Assembly (NCBI GenBank): GCA_016124675.1
Contig: WGNG01000022.1
Span: 1 to 64,000, forward strand
Length of the DNA stretch: 64,000 nucleotides
Source: Alphaproteobacteria bacterium
Lineage (GTDB): Bacteria > Pseudomonadota > Alphaproteobacteria > Caulobacterales > Maricaulaceae
Direction: 5' to 3'
Below the pieces are notes generated by a model. It saw nothing but the letters and a program-made list of their open reading frames with translations, had not been told where the DNA came from and searched no databases. Positions within the stretch are counted from its first letter, which is position 1. Each line of letters starts with the position of its first letter. Of this stretch, positions 33,121 to 41,843 are shown piece after piece. The position numbers and the translations under genes are program-made.

Positions 33121-33618
33121 ATGCGTATCTCGCGTTTTGCCCCCTATGCCGTCATCGCCCTGGGCCTGTTCATAGCGGCGATCTTTCTGGACTCCCTGCG
33201 GTTCAAGTTCACTGGCCACCCGACGCCGCAGCACATCTTTGAGACCTTGCGCGACTGGTCAGGCATTGATCTGTTCTATCCCGTGGGCCCATGGGTGATC
33301 GGTTTGGCGGAGCTCGCCTCGGCGCTGCTGCTGCTCACCGTGCCGGTGCTGGCCCTGTTCATCCGGCGGCTGAAGGGCCTTGGCGCGCTGTCGGCGGTGG
33401 CTGGCGCACTCATTGCGCTGGCGGTCATGTCCGGCGCGATCGGCTTTCACATGTTCACCCCGCTTGGGATCGAGACCCCGGTAGCGTGGGAGGACGGGCG
33501 GCCCGCTGAGACCAGCCCGGCCCTGTTTTACGCAGCCTGCCTGACCTGGATGGCGGCGTTTGCCATCGTGCTTCTGCAGGGTGGCGCCGCGCTGCGCGCC
33601 CTGCGCCGCGAGGGATGA
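33121..33618 (+). CDS. Small four-helix membrane protein, DoxX-like
   Basis: 165 aa with four predicted helices (about residues 7-25, 55-80, 85-108 and 135-160). The layout 'VIALGLFIAAIFLDSLRFKFTGHP' followed by 'WVIGLAELASALLLLTVP' and 'GALIALAVMSGAIGFHMFTPLG' resembles DoxX-type quinone-linked membrane proteins. Function is not assigned. It starts 2 bp after the YHS-domain gene, so the pair may act together, perhaps in metal or redox handling at the membrane (inference). Confidence 0.7.
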   Translation: MRISRFAPYAVIALGLFIAAIFLDSLRFKFTGHPTPQHIFETLRDWSGIDLFYPVGPWVIGLAELASALLLLTVPVLALFIRRLKGLGALSAVAGALIALAVMSGAIGFHMFTPLGIETPVAWEDGRPAETSPALFYAACLTWMAAFAIVLLQGGAALRALRREG

Positions 33619-33731
33619 CCAGGACCGCGGGCGGCATCGCAGGGATTGTGCTTTGGCCCTTGTATGACTAGACCTAGGGACAATCCCCACATGGCCGCGT
33701 GAACGCGGCGTTCAACGCTTGAGGCCCCTCC

Positions 33732-35939
33732 ATGAAGACGCATCTTTATCTTGGCGCCGCTGCCGCAGCCATTGCCCTCGCGGCCTGCGAGCCCAATGAC
33801 CCCACGCCTCCGGCGCCGCCCGAGACGGCCCAGGCCGAAACCGATGCCCAACAGGACGCCAACGGCATGGACGCAGCGAACGCGGCTGACGAGACGGCGC
33901 AGGCCAACCCGCTGCTGGCCGAGTGGAACACGCCGCACGGCGCCCCGCCCTTCAGCCAGATTCAGCCTGACCACTTCATCCCGGCTTTCGAAGCCGCGAT
34001 GGAGACCCATCGCGCCGAGATCGACGCGATCGCCACGAACCCCGAGGCGCCGACCTTCGAGAACACCATGCTGGCGCTGGAGAACGCCGGCGCCGATCTG
34101 GGCCGGATCAGCCGCGTGTTCGGCAATCTGACGAGCTCGGCGTCCAATGACGCGCTCGACGCCATCCAGGCGGAGATGAGCCCGCGCCTGGCGCGTCACA
34201 GCTCGGCCATCACGCTGAACGCCGATCTGTTCGCCCGCATCGACACCCTGCGCCAGCGCAGCGATGAGCTTGACCTGACGCCCGAGCAGTCGCGCCTCAT
34301 CGAGGTCTATCACGAGAATTACGTGCGCGCCGGCGCCCAGCTGGAAGGCGAGGACCGCGAGCGCTTCGCCGAAATCCGCGCCGAGCTGGCGAGCCTCTAC
34401 ACCGAGTTCTCCCAGAACGAGCGCCGCGACAGCGAGCTGTGGACCCTGCCGCTGAGCGAGGATGATCTGGCCGGGCTGCCGTCCAGCCTCGCCTCGGCCG
34501 CGCGCGCGGCGGGCGAAACGCGGGGTCTCGACACGCCGGTCATCACGCTGCAGCGCTCCATGGTGGAGCCCTTCCTGCAGCGCTCGCCCAACCGCGCCCA
34601 GCGCGAAGCGGTGTGGACCGCCTTCTACAATCGCGGCAATAATGACAATGAGTTCGACAACAAGGACAATGTCCGGCGCATCCTGGAACTGCGCCTGGAG
34701 CTGGCCAACCTGCTGGGCTTTGAGACCTTCGCCCACTTCCGCACCGCCGGCACCATGGCCGGCACGCCCGAAGCAGCCCAGGGGCTGATGGAGCAGGTCT
34801 GGGCGCCCGCCCGCGCGCGCGCGCTCGAAGAACAGGCCGATATTGAAACCCTGATGGCCCGCGACGGCATTGAGGACGACGTGATGGGCTGGGACTGGCG
34901 CTATTACACCGAGCAGGTGCGCGCCGAGCGCTTCGACCTCGATGAGAACCAGGTCAAGGCATATATCGATCTCGAGAACATGATCGCCGCCCAGTTCTAC
35001 GTCGCCGAGCGGCTGTTCGGCGTGCGCTTCACCGAGCGCACCGATATCGAGGCCTATCACGAGGACGTGCGCGTATGGGAGGTCACCCGCGCCGACAATG
35101 GCGAGGTGGTCGGCCTGTTCTACGGCGATTACTTCGCCCGCCCGGGCAAGCGCTCGGGCGCCTGGATGAGCTCGTTCCGTCCGCAGAACGGCATCACCGG
35201 CGAGACCCCGATCATCATCAACAACTGCAATTACAACCGTCCTGCCGAGGGCGAGCCGGCGCTGATCTCGTTTACCGACGCCACCACCCTGTTCCACGAG
35301 CTGGGCCACGGCCTGCACGGCCTGCTGTCGAACACGCAGTATCCGTCCCTGGCGGGCACGTCGGTCGACCGCGACTTTGTGGAGTTCCCCGCCCAGGTGC
35401 TCGAGCACTGGTTCACCGAGCCGGAAGTGCTCGAGCGTTTCGCCCTGCACTACGAGACCGGCGAGCCGATGCCGCGCGAGCTGCTCGACAGGGTGCTGGC
35501 GGCGCAGAACTTCAACCAGGGCTTCAGCACGGTGGAGTTCCTCAACTCCGGCCTGGTGGACATGGCCTATCACCGCAACACCGACCCCGCCGCCATCGAT
35601 GTGGGCGCGTTCGAGACCGAGATCCTGACGCGCTATGGCAGCCCGCAGGCCATCCCGATGCGCCACCGCTCGACGCACTTCCTGCATGTCTTCGCCGGCG
35701 AGGGCTATGCGTCGGGCTATTACAGCTATCTTTGGGCCGGCGTGCTGGACAATGACGGCTTCGACGCCTTCGTGGAAGCGGGCGACATCTTCGATCCGCA
35801 GACCGCCGCGCGCCTGCGCGCAGTGTTCTCCTCGGGCAATACCATCCCGGCGATGGAGAATTTCGTCAATTTCCGCGGCCGCGAACCTTCGGTGGACCCG
35901 CTGCTGCGCAGCCGCGGCTTTATCGAAGCGGAGGGGTGA
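33732..35939 (+). CDS. M3-family oligopeptidase lipoprotein (dipeptidyl carboxypeptidase type)
   Basis: 735-aa zinc metallopeptidase of the thimet oligopeptidase/Dcp family. The HExxH motif is in TTLFHELGHGLHGLL, and 'GTSVDRDFVEFPAQVLEHW' contains the downstream Glu ligand. 'FRPQNGITGETPIIINNCNYNRPA' and 'MRHRSTHFLHVFAGEGYASGYYSYLWA' are conserved M3 blocks. A lipobox (LAAC, Cys19) and a Pro/Ala/Glu linker of about 40 residues show that it is exported, unlike cytoplasmic Dcp paralogues of some bacteria. It likely degrades periplasmic oligopeptides. A copy of the palindromic element lies 30 bp after the stop. Confidence 0.93.
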   Translation: MKTHLYLGAAAAAIALAACEPNDPTPPAPPETAQAETDAQQDANGMDAANAADETAQANPLLAEWNTPHGAPPFSQIQPDHFIPAFEAAMETHRAEIDAIATNPEAPTFENTMLALENAGADLGRISRVFGNLTSSASNDALDAIQAEMSPRLARHSSAITLNADLFARIDTLRQRSDELDLTPEQSRLIEVYHENYVRAGAQLEGEDRERFAEIRAELASLYTEFSQNERRDSELWTLPLSEDDLAGLPSSLASAARAAGETRGLDTPVITLQRSMVEPFLQRSPNRAQREAVWTAFYNRGNNDNEFDNKDNVRRILELRLELANLLGFETFAHFRTAGTMAGTPEAAQGLMEQVWAPARARALEEQADIETLMARDGIEDDVMGWDWRYYTEQVRAERFDLDENQVKAYIDLENMIAAQFYVAERLFGVRFTERTDIEAYHEDVRVWEVTRADNGEVVGLFYGDYFARPGKRSGAWMSSFRPQNGITGETPIIINNCNYNRPAEGEPALISFTDATTLFHELGHGLHGLLSNTQYPSLAGTSVDRDFVEFPAQVLEHWFTEPEVLERFALHYETGEPMPRELLDRVLAAQNFNQGFSTVEFLNSGLVDMAYHRNTDPAAIDVGAFETEILTRYGSPQAIPMRHRSTHFLHVFAGEGYASGYYSYLWAGVLDNDGFDAFVEAGDIFDPQTAARLRAVFSSGNTIPAMENFVNFRGREPSVDPLLRSRGFIEAEG

Positions 35940-35969
35940 GACTCAGTGCGCTCCCGAAAGGGAGCCGTA

Positions 35970-36119
35970 CCCCTCACCTTACCTCTCCCCTCTGAAGAGG
36001 GGAGAGGAGGCTTTGACGCTGCTTTTCTTCCGGAAATGCAGGCGCCTGGCCCAACCCGTAACCACGCAACATCAAATGTCTCCTCTCCCCCATTTATGGG
36101 GGAGAGGTAAGGTGAGGGG
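35970..36119. repeat. 150-bp palindromic repeat element, copy B (MITE-like)
   Basis: Same 21-bp inverted terminal repeats as copy A (35970-35990 and 36099-36119), the same end hairpins and the shared 'AGGCTTTGACGCTG' and 'GCGCCTGGCCC' blocks; the remaining interior has diverged. It sits between the convergent M3 peptidase and queE genes, 4.3 kb from copy A. Conserved ends with a variable centre fit a non-autonomous, transposase-mobilised or structure-selected element. Confidence 0.85.
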
Positions 36120-36151
36120 GCCGCGCAAGCGCTTGCTGGGACCAGCCCCCC

Positions 36152-36781
36152 CTACGGCGCCCCGATCCATTTATGGGTCTGCAGGCTCAGCCGCCATTGG
36201 GGATGCTTCAGGCAGTATTCATACGCCGCCTGGGCGTTGGCCATCTGGTCGGGGCCGTCCATGGGCTGCAGGCGGAACTCCTGGAAATCCAGATGGGCGT
36301 AGAGCTCGGGCATGGCGTCGGGCTGGGGGTAGACGAGTTTGAGCTCGTGGCCGGATGTCTGTTTCAGGGGCGCGGTGGATTTCGGGCTGACGCAGATCCA
36401 GTCAATGCCGTCGGGCGCTGCGAGGGTCCCATTGGTCTCCACAGCGATTTCGAAACCGGCATCGTGCAGGGCGTCTATCAGGGCGCGGTCCAGCTGCAAC
36501 AGAGGCTCGCCGCCGGTGCACACGACGTAAGGCGCGCCCCCGCCCGGCCACAGCGAGGCGACCTTGTCAGCCAGCGCCTGCGCGGTGGCGAACTTGGCGC
36601 CGTTGACGCCATCGGTTCCGATGAAGTCGGTATCGCAGAACCGGCACACGGCGGTTGCACGATCACGCTCCAGCCCGCTCCACAGATTGCATCCTGCAAA
36701 GCGCAGGAACACGGCCGGGCGCCCGGTCTGGCCGCCCTCGCCCTGGACGGTGAGGAAGATTTCCTTGACCGCGTAGCTCAT
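36152..36781 (-). CDS. queE: 7-carboxy-7-deazaguanine synthase
   Basis: Radical-SAM enzyme that converts 6-carboxytetrahydropterin to CDG, the precursor of preQ0 and queuosine. In the 209-aa protein, the [4Fe-4S] cysteines are Cys31, Cys46 and Cys49, spaced C-x14-C-x2-C, the enlarged loop seen in one QueE class. '[32 protein letters not shown]', '[13 protein letters not shown]' and '[21 protein letters not shown]' are family marks. Its ATG overlaps the queC stop by 4 bp. Confidence 0.95.
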   Translation of the reverse strand: MSYAVKEIFLTVQGEGGQTGRPAVFLRFAGCNLWSGLERDRATAVCRFCDTDFIGTDGVNGAKFATAQALADKVASLWPGGGAPYVVCTGGEPLLQLDRALIDALHDAGFEIAVETNGTLAAPDGIDWICVSPKSTAPLKQTSGHELKLVYPQPDAMPELYAHLDFQEFRLQPMDGPDQMANAQAAYEYCLKHPQWRLSLQTHKWIGAP

Positions 36782-37479
36782 GCGCCGCGCCAGTCGCGCC
36801 AGCCTTTGGCGCGCAGCTCACAGGCCGGGCAGGCGCCGCAGCCATAACCCCAGTCATGGCGCTCATCGCGCACGCCGCGATAACAGGTATGGCTGTGCTC
36901 CACGATCAGGTCCACCAGAGCGTCCCCGCCCAGCTCGTGGGCCAGCGCCCAGGTTTCACCCTTGGTCAGATGCATCAGCGGCGTCTCGATGGTCACCGGC
37001 GCATCAAGGCCCAGCGACAGGGCGCGCGCCTGGGCGTCGATGGTGTCCTGCCGGCAGTCGGGATAGCCTGAGTAATCGGTCTGGCAGACGCCGGTGATGA
37101 TGTGCGACAGCCCCCGGCGCCAGGCATGGGCGCCCGCCACGGTGAGGAAAACCAGATTGCGCCCGGGCACGAAGGTGTTGGGCAGGCCGCGCGCGCCCAT
37201 CTCGAACGCCACATCGCGCGTCAGCGCGCTTTCAGCCAGCGCGCCGTAGCCGGCCAGATCCACCACCCTGTCCTCGCCCAGCCGCGCGCCCCACTCGGGG
37301 AAGCGCCCGGCGATCTGTTCACGCACGCGCTGGCGCGCCTCCATCTCGACGCTGTGGCGTTGGCCATAGGTGAAGCCGATCGTCTCCACATGCCCGTAGC
37401 GCGCCAGCGCCCACGCCAGGCACGCGGCCGAATCCTGTCCGCCGGACAGGAGCACCAGTGCGCGTGCGCCGTGATCCAT
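36778..37479 (-). CDS. queC: 7-cyano-7-deazaguanine synthase
   Basis: ATP-dependent conversion of CDG to preQ0. The 233-aa protein has the PP-loop SGGQDS at residues 12-17, '[26 protein letters not shown]', '[21 protein letters not shown]', and a C-terminal zinc site '[16 protein letters not shown]' plus 'SHTCYRG' upstream. ATG 37479 has GGAGG 5 nt upstream; an ATG at 37491 is possible. It forms a two-gene operon with queE; queD and queF are not in the window. tgt is 33 kb away. Confidence 0.95.
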   Translation of the reverse strand: MDHGARALVLLSGGQDSAACLAWALARYGHVETIGFTYGQRHSVEMEARQRVREQIAGRFPEWGARLGEDRVVDLAGYGALAESALTRDVAFEMGARGLPNTFVPGRNLVFLTVAGAHAWRRGLSHIITGVCQTDYSGYPDCRQDTIDAQARALSLGLDAPVTIETPLMHLTKGETWALAHELGGDALVDLIVEHSHTCYRGVRDERHDWGYGCGACPACELRAKGWRDWRGA

Positions 37480-37541
37480 CGCATCCTCCATGAGGGGCGT
37501 GTATATCTGTCGCCAGGCCGGGTTCTGCAAGGATAAGCGTC

Positions 37542-37883
37542 ATGACCGACACTGCGATGGGTCTGCTCTACACCACCTGGCCGGACATGGAGAGCGCCGA
37601 AAGCGCCGCCGAGGCTGTGCTGGCCGAGGGATTGTGCGCCTGCGCCAACATTCTGGGCGAGAGCCGCTCGCTTTTCCGGTGGGAGGGCGAGATGCGGCGC
37701 GAGCGCGAGATCATCGCCCTGTTCAAGACGTCCGCAGGCAAGGCGGCGGCGCTGAGCGATCGTCTGGCGCGCCTTCACCCGTATGACGAGCCGTGCGTCA
37801 TCGCGATCCATGTCGATGAAGCCGGCAGCGCGCCGGGCTTCCTGGCCTGGGTGCGCGGCGAGCCGGGCGCAAGGCCCGGCTGA
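37542..37883 (+). CDS. cutA: CutA-like divalent-cation tolerance protein
   Basis: 113-aa trimeric alpha/beta protein of the CutA1 family: 'LYTTWPDMESAESAAEAVLAEGLCACANILGESRSLFRWEGEMRREREIIALFKTS', 'LARLHPYDEPCVIAIHVD', 'GFLAWVRGEP'. CutA was linked to copper tolerance but its molecular role is unsettled. It is divergent from queC with 62 bp between starts, and its stop is 4 bp from the stop of the convergent kinase gene. Confidence 0.93.
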   Translation: MTDTAMGLLYTTWPDMESAESAAEAVLAEGLCACANILGESRSLFRWEGEMRREREIIALFKTSAGKAAALSDRLARLHPYDEPCVIAIHVDEAGSAPGFLAWVRGEPGARPG

Positions 37884-37887
37884 CGCA

Positions 37888-39735
37888 TCAGGCGGTGCGG
37901 CGCAGCGTCGCCGAGGCGGCCAGATCGCCGGCGAGCGCTTCGACCAGCGCAGCCTTGAGATTGTCAGCAGAGACCGGCGCACGCACCAGGGTTTCGGTTG
38001 CGCCCGCCATCACCGGGGCTTCCAGATCGCGCACCAGCCGCACGACGGGCGTCATCGCGGCGGTGGAGGGCAGGGAGCGCACATCGTCGCAGGCCTCTTC
38101 GGGCTCGCAGTCCTCAAGGCTGAGACCCACCACCGCTGCGTCATAGGCCGCCGCGCCCAGCACCGACACCAGCTCGGCGCTCGATCCCACGCATGTCACC
38201 ACGCAGTTGAAGGATTTGAGATAGCCCAACAGCACCGAGCGGCGCGCCGCATCTCGCTCAGCCACCAGCATGCGCAGGCGCCGCGTGGTCAGGCTGAAGG
38301 TTTCGCCATCGGCGTAGCGGTCGGCCTTGCACGACACAGGCAAGGTGACTTCAAACCAAAAGACGGAGCCTTCCTGCGCGGGGCCCGGCTCATACCCGAC
38401 GCGGCCCTGCATCAGGCCCGCCAGGCGCTTGGCGAGGTGCAGGCCCAGCCCGGCCCCATTGGCGCGGATATAGGGATCGACGCTGTCCTGGGAGAGGGAA
38501 TCAAACAGCCGGTTGCGGGCGCTCTCGGGCACGCCTTCGCCCGTATCGCGCACCGTCACGCGCAGGCGCGCCGCGCCCGCCGCGTCGAGCTGGGTGCACA
38601 ATGTGATGTCGAGACCGCCCTCGCTGGTCGTGCGCAGTGCCTGGGAGACGAAAATCTGGGCGATGTGGAACAGGCGTCCGGCGTCGGCGCGAAGGGCGCG
38701 GTCTGACTCGCCGGCGAAACCGACAGTCAGGGCGAGCCCCTTCTGCGCAGCGTCCGTCTCGGCAGCGCGGCGAATGCGTTCGCCCAGCGCCCGCGCCGTC
38801 ATGTCCTCAATATTGAGCTCCACATGACCGGCTTCGATGCGCGCCACGTCCACCACATCGCCCAGCATGCGCGCCAGCGCCTGGCCGCTATCGCGCACGC
38901 GCGCGGCCATGCGGGCCGGCTCGCCTTCGAGCCCGGCCTCTTCCAGCAGGTGCGCCATGCCGAGAATCCCGTTGAGCGGCGTGCGCAACTCGTGGCTCAT
39001 ATTGGCCAGCACCGCGGCGTTGGCCCGCGCCTGCTCTTCTGCGCGGCGCGCGGCAAGGTCATTGTGTTCGGCCAGACGCGTCATGACGGCGGCCTGCGCC
39101 TCGGTCTGGCGGCGGGCTTCCTCCAGATCGAAATTGCTGCGCACAGCGTCGGTGAGCGTTGCCGAGAAGGTCCGCGCCAGCTTGAATGTCACCACCAGGA
39201 ACAGGATCAGCACGCCGGAGAAGAGGAAGCCGAAGAACCCGCCCGTACAGGCCAGGTTGGCCGCGCTGATGAGGATTGCCGGCGCATTGTAGGCAAGCAC
39301 CGCAGACGGCGCCGCCGCCGAGGTCAGGGCGGAACCGGCGGTCATGCCGGCGATGAACACCAGCGCCGCCGTGAGCGCGTGTGGCGACGCCCCTTCGCCC
39401 ACCATCCAGGGCGCTGCGCCCCACAGCGCGCCCATGGCGCACGACAGGACGATGAACATGGCCATCATGCGCGGGCTCAGCGCACGGCCGGGCTTGCGCG
39501 CAGGCAGCAGGACCGCCACGCGGACGGCCGAGATCACGGTGATCGCCACCAGCCACGCGCCCAGTATCCAGGGGCTGATCCCGCCTGCGAGGAACACGGC
39601 CAGCAGACCGGCGTTGAGGACGTTCATGGGTCCGGAGGTGAGCCCGCTTCGGGCGATCAGCCGAAGCCGCGCCTCGCGCACCCTCAGGGAAATGTCATCC
39701 TTGCGCACTGCAGCGCGTTCTGCCTTGCCACCCAT
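37888..39735 (-). CDS. Membrane hybrid histidine kinase with degenerate N-box and pseudo-receiver
   Basis: 615 aa. About six helices (residues 35-190) with no large periplasmic domain, a short coiled linker (205-240), then HisKA with the phospho-acceptor His248 (ANMSHELRTPLNG). The ATPase domain keeps G1 (DTGEG, 397-401) and G2 (GAGLGLHLAKRL), but the N-box reads 'RLFHIAQIFVSQALRTT' with Gln365 where the Mg-binding Asn belongs. The C-terminal receiver (487-605) has Gly537 at the phosphorylated Asp and lacks the usual Lys. It may be a phosphatase, a scaffold or an atypical kinase. ATG 39735 is preceded by GGAAGGG. Target unknown. Confidence 0.88.
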   Translation of the reverse strand: MGGKAERAAVRKDDISLRVREARLRLIARSGLTSGPMNVLNAGLLAVFLAGGISPWILGAWLVAITVISAVRVAVLLPARKPGRALSPRMMAMFIVLSCAMGALWGAAPWMVGEGASPHALTAALVFIAGMTAGSALTSAAAPSAVLAYNAPAILISAANLACTGGFFGFLFSGVLILFLVVTFKLARTFSATLTDAVRSNFDLEEARRQTEAQAAVMTRLAEHNDLAARRAEEQARANAAVLANMSHELRTPLNGILGMAHLLEEAGLEGEPARMAARVRDSGQALARMLGDVVDVARIEAGHVELNIEDMTARALGERIRRAAETDAAQKGLALTVGFAGESDRALRADAGRLFHIAQIFVSQALRTTSEGGLDITLCTQLDAAGAARLRVTVRDTGEGVPESARNRLFDSLSQDSVDPYIRANGAGLGLHLAKRLAGLMQGRVGYEPGPAQEGSVFWFEVTLPVSCKADRYADGETFSLTTRRLRMLVAERDAARRSVLLGYLKSFNCVVTCVGSSAELVSVLGAAAYDAAVVGLSLEDCEPEEACDDVRSLPSTAAMTPVVRLVRDLEAPVMAGATETLVRAPVSADNLKAALVEALAGDLAASATLRRTA

Positions 39736-39878
39736 CCAGCAACCCTTCCTGCGACCGCCTCTGTGTGCGATTTTGAGGCGACAATCATCCCTCAGAGGTC
39801 TTAAAACCCGGTGCATGGCGCGTTCATCATCTGGAAATCCGCCCCCGCCCCCCTTGCGCCGCCTTGGAGCCTGACGCC

Positions 39879-40460
39879 ATGATCCGGGCCTTGCTCGCCG
39901 CCGCCGTCCTGTTTGCGCTGCCCGCCGCCGGGTGCAGCGAGGGCGTGGGCGATGATAACGAAGCGCTGTCGAACCTGGTTCCCGTGGACCCCGACGCGCC
40001 GGCCGAAGTGCTGAGCTGGCCCGATCTCATGCCGGAAGAGGAAATGGAAGCCTGGCAGGCGCTCAACGAGGGCCGGCGCGACCCGTCCCTGATGAGCCGC
40101 TTTCTGGCAGACGATCTGGTGGAAGGCCAGGTCGGCTCGTTCAATGTGGTGGAGGATCTCGACGGGCTGATCGTACGCATGCCCGGCTATCTGTTGCCGC
40201 TGGATTACGTCGAGCGCGGGTCGGCGCGCGAGTTTCTGCTGCTGCCCTATCACGGCGCCTGTATTCATTCGCCGGCGCCGCCGCCCAACCAGATCGTCTA
40301 TCTGCGCTCCATCGAACCCATCGAGTTCAATGCCTTATGGGATCCGGTCTGGGTGGAGGGACGCATGCAGGTCGAGCGTGTGGACACGGAGCTCGCCGCC
40401 ATCGCCTATTCCATGACCGCGCGCTCGGTGGAGCCCTATCGCGGCGGCCGCCCGCGCTGA
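39879..40460 (+). CDS. DUF3299 lipoprotein
   Basis: 193 aa with a lipoprotein signal ending in PAAGC and a DUF3299-type domain: 'VLSWPDLMPEEE', 'VRMPGYLLPLDY', 'REFLLLPYHGACIHSPAPPPNQIVYLR'. The Cys/His pair in 'YHGACIHSPAPP' is the invariant core. Family function is unknown; members often sit near ABC lipoprotein export or metal genes, not seen here. ATG 39879 was preferred to a TTG at 39864. A strong terminator follows. Confidence 0.83.
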   Translation: MIRALLAAAVLFALPAAGCSEGVGDDNEALSNLVPVDPDAPAEVLSWPDLMPEEEMEAWQALNEGRRDPSLMSRFLADDLVEGQVGSFNVVEDLDGLIVRMPGYLLPLDYVERGSAREFLLLPYHGACIHSPAPPPNQIVYLRSIEPIEFNALWDPVWVEGRMQVERVDTELAAIAYSMTARSVEPYRGGRPR

Positions 40461-40464
40461 CGCG

Positions 40465-40495
40465 AAAACCCCCGGCGCAGCGCGCCGGGGGTTTG
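40465..40495. terminator. Bidirectional terminator between convergent genes
   Basis: AAACCCCCGGCGC (40466-40478) pairs perfectly over 13 bp with 40482-40494 across the 3-nt loop AGC, with A and T runs on the two sides. It separates the DUF3299 gene (+) from the lipoprotein gene (-) that ends at 40518. Confidence 0.9.
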
Positions 40496-40517
40496 GTCAG
40501 GCCCGATCTGAGAAAAC

Positions 40518-41240
40518 CTAGTCTTCCCAGCCCCACGGGGTGGGCGGGGTGTCGACCGGCCGGGTGAGGTCGAAGGTCACTTCAAAGAAGCGGTCCTCCC
40601 GGGTCAGGCGGTAATAGAACGCCGTATCGGTCAGCTCCATGATCCAGACATTGGTGACGGACACCGCGCGGTCTTCGCGCAGGAACAGCTCCTGGCTGAA
40701 CGTGTCCACGGCGAACTCGGCGCGCGCGCCTTGAGGCGGCGCGGCCGTCTCGCCGCCATACTGGGTGAGCACGTCTTGCGAGCCGTCGCTGTGGCGGTGA
40801 TCATGCTTGAGGCGCAGACGCCCGTCCTCCAGGCGGGTGATCAGCCAGGTGCGCGAATGGTCATCGCCCACATGGAAGGGGGCGCGCACCTCATTGTCGA
40901 AGCACTCGCGCACATGCATGACCAGGTCGCGCCCGGCGAAGTCTGCATCCAGTGCAACGGGCGGGCTGGTGATGGTTCCGGCGAAGGACTGGCCGCACAG
41001 GGCGGTGAGCCCCTCAATCAGACCGGATGGCGCCGCATCGTCCGGCTCCATCGCCGCCTCGATCACGCCGCCGGCATCGTCCATGGCGCCGTCGAGCGCG
41101 TCCAGCGCGTCTGCGCCGGCCTCCTGGACCTCTTCGACCGCGGCCGCGGCCGCTTCTTGGACCTCTTCGCGCTCCGGCGCATTGTCGCAAGCCGCCAGCG
41201 CCAGCGCACACACGCCGGACGTCAAAAGCAGATATCTCAT
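40518..41240 (-). CDS. Lipoprotein of unknown function
   Basis: 240 aa. A lipobox LAAC (Cys18) is followed by an Ala/Glu-rich, probably helical segment (about 20-65, 'EREEVQEAAAAAVEEVQEAG'), then a domain with 'LIEGLTALCGQSFAGTITSPP', 'GRDLVMHVRECFDNEVRAPFHVGDDHSRTWLITRLEDGRLRLKHDHRHSDG'. The two cysteines could form a disulphide. It resembles uncharacterised exported proteins of Caulobacter-like bacteria, but no function is known to me. It starts 2 bp after the stop of def and may be co-transcribed. Confidence 0.75.
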   Translation of the reverse strand: MRYLLLTSGVCALALAACDNAPEREEVQEAAAAAVEEVQEAGADALDALDGAMDDAGGVIEAAMEPDDAAPSGLIEGLTALCGQSFAGTITSPPVALDADFAGRDLVMHVRECFDNEVRAPFHVGDDHSRTWLITRLEDGRLRLKHDHRHSDGSQDVLTQYGGETAAPPQGARAEFAVDTFSQELFLREDRAVSVTNVWIMELTDTAFYYRLTREDRFFEVTFDLTRPVDTPPTPWGWED

Positions 41241-41241
41241 A

Positions 41242-41757
41242 TCAGGCGGCTTCCCCTTTGGACTTTACGAGCTTCTGAACGCGCCGGACAGCCCGGTCGC
41301 GCTTCAGCCGTGACAGATAATCGATAAAGACAATACCTTCGAGATGATCCATCTCGTGCTGGATGCAGACGGCGAACAGGTCCTCGGCGATCTCCTCGCG
41401 CGGCGCGCCGCCATAATCGAGATAGCTGATCTTCACCCGCGCCGGGCGTTCGACCTCGTCATAAATCTCCGGCACGGACAGACACCCCTCAGAATAGGGT
41501 TTGAGCTCGTCTGTCAGCGGGGTGACCACAGGATTGACGAAATAGCGCGGCCGGTCGCGGGTGTCGGACAGGTCCATGACGATAACGCGCTTGTCCACGC
41601 CGATCTGGATCGCCGCCAGGCCAATGCCCTCGGCGTCGTACATGGTCTCCACCATGTCATCCATCAGGGCGCGCAAGTCATCATCAACGCCCGCCACCGG
41701 CTTTGACACCAGTTTGAGGCGCGGATCGGGAACGGTGAGGATCGCACGTACGGTCAT
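41242..41757 (-). CDS. def: Peptide deformylase
   Basis: Removes the formyl group from nascent N-terminal methionine. The 171-aa metalloenzyme has all three motifs: [23 protein letters not shown] (metal-binding Cys) and [14 protein letters not shown] (HExxH equivalent). It keeps the usual C-terminal helix. ATG 41757 gives the family start [14 protein letters not shown]; a TTG at 41775 is unlikely. fmt does not follow as it does in many genomes. It is divergent from the acyltransferase gene. Confidence 0.95.
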   Translation of the reverse strand: MTVRAILTVPDPRLKLVSKPVAGVDDDLRALMDDMVETMYDAEGIGLAAIQIGVDKRVIVMDLSDTRDRPRYFVNPVVTPLTDELKPYSEGCLSVPEIYDEVERPARVKISYLDYGGAPREEIAEDLFAVCIQHEMDHLEGIVFIDYLSRLKRDRAVRRVQKLVKSKGEAA

Positions 41758-41843
41758 GAGATACAGGTAAGACAAGCGCCGCGCGCGTTCAAGCGGCGCA
41801 CCCCTTGCAGGACAGGGCGCAGGACCACCTTGGGAGGCCTGTC

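Noticed and set aside
33528-35687. Long minus-strand frame (719 codons) opposite the M3 peptidase gene
   Set aside because: Same shadow composition; the M3 peptidase with its HELGH site on the other strand explains the openness.
35940-36151. Possible small gene between the M3 peptidase and queE
   Set aside because: The open frames there run through the palindromic repeat and have no ribosome site.
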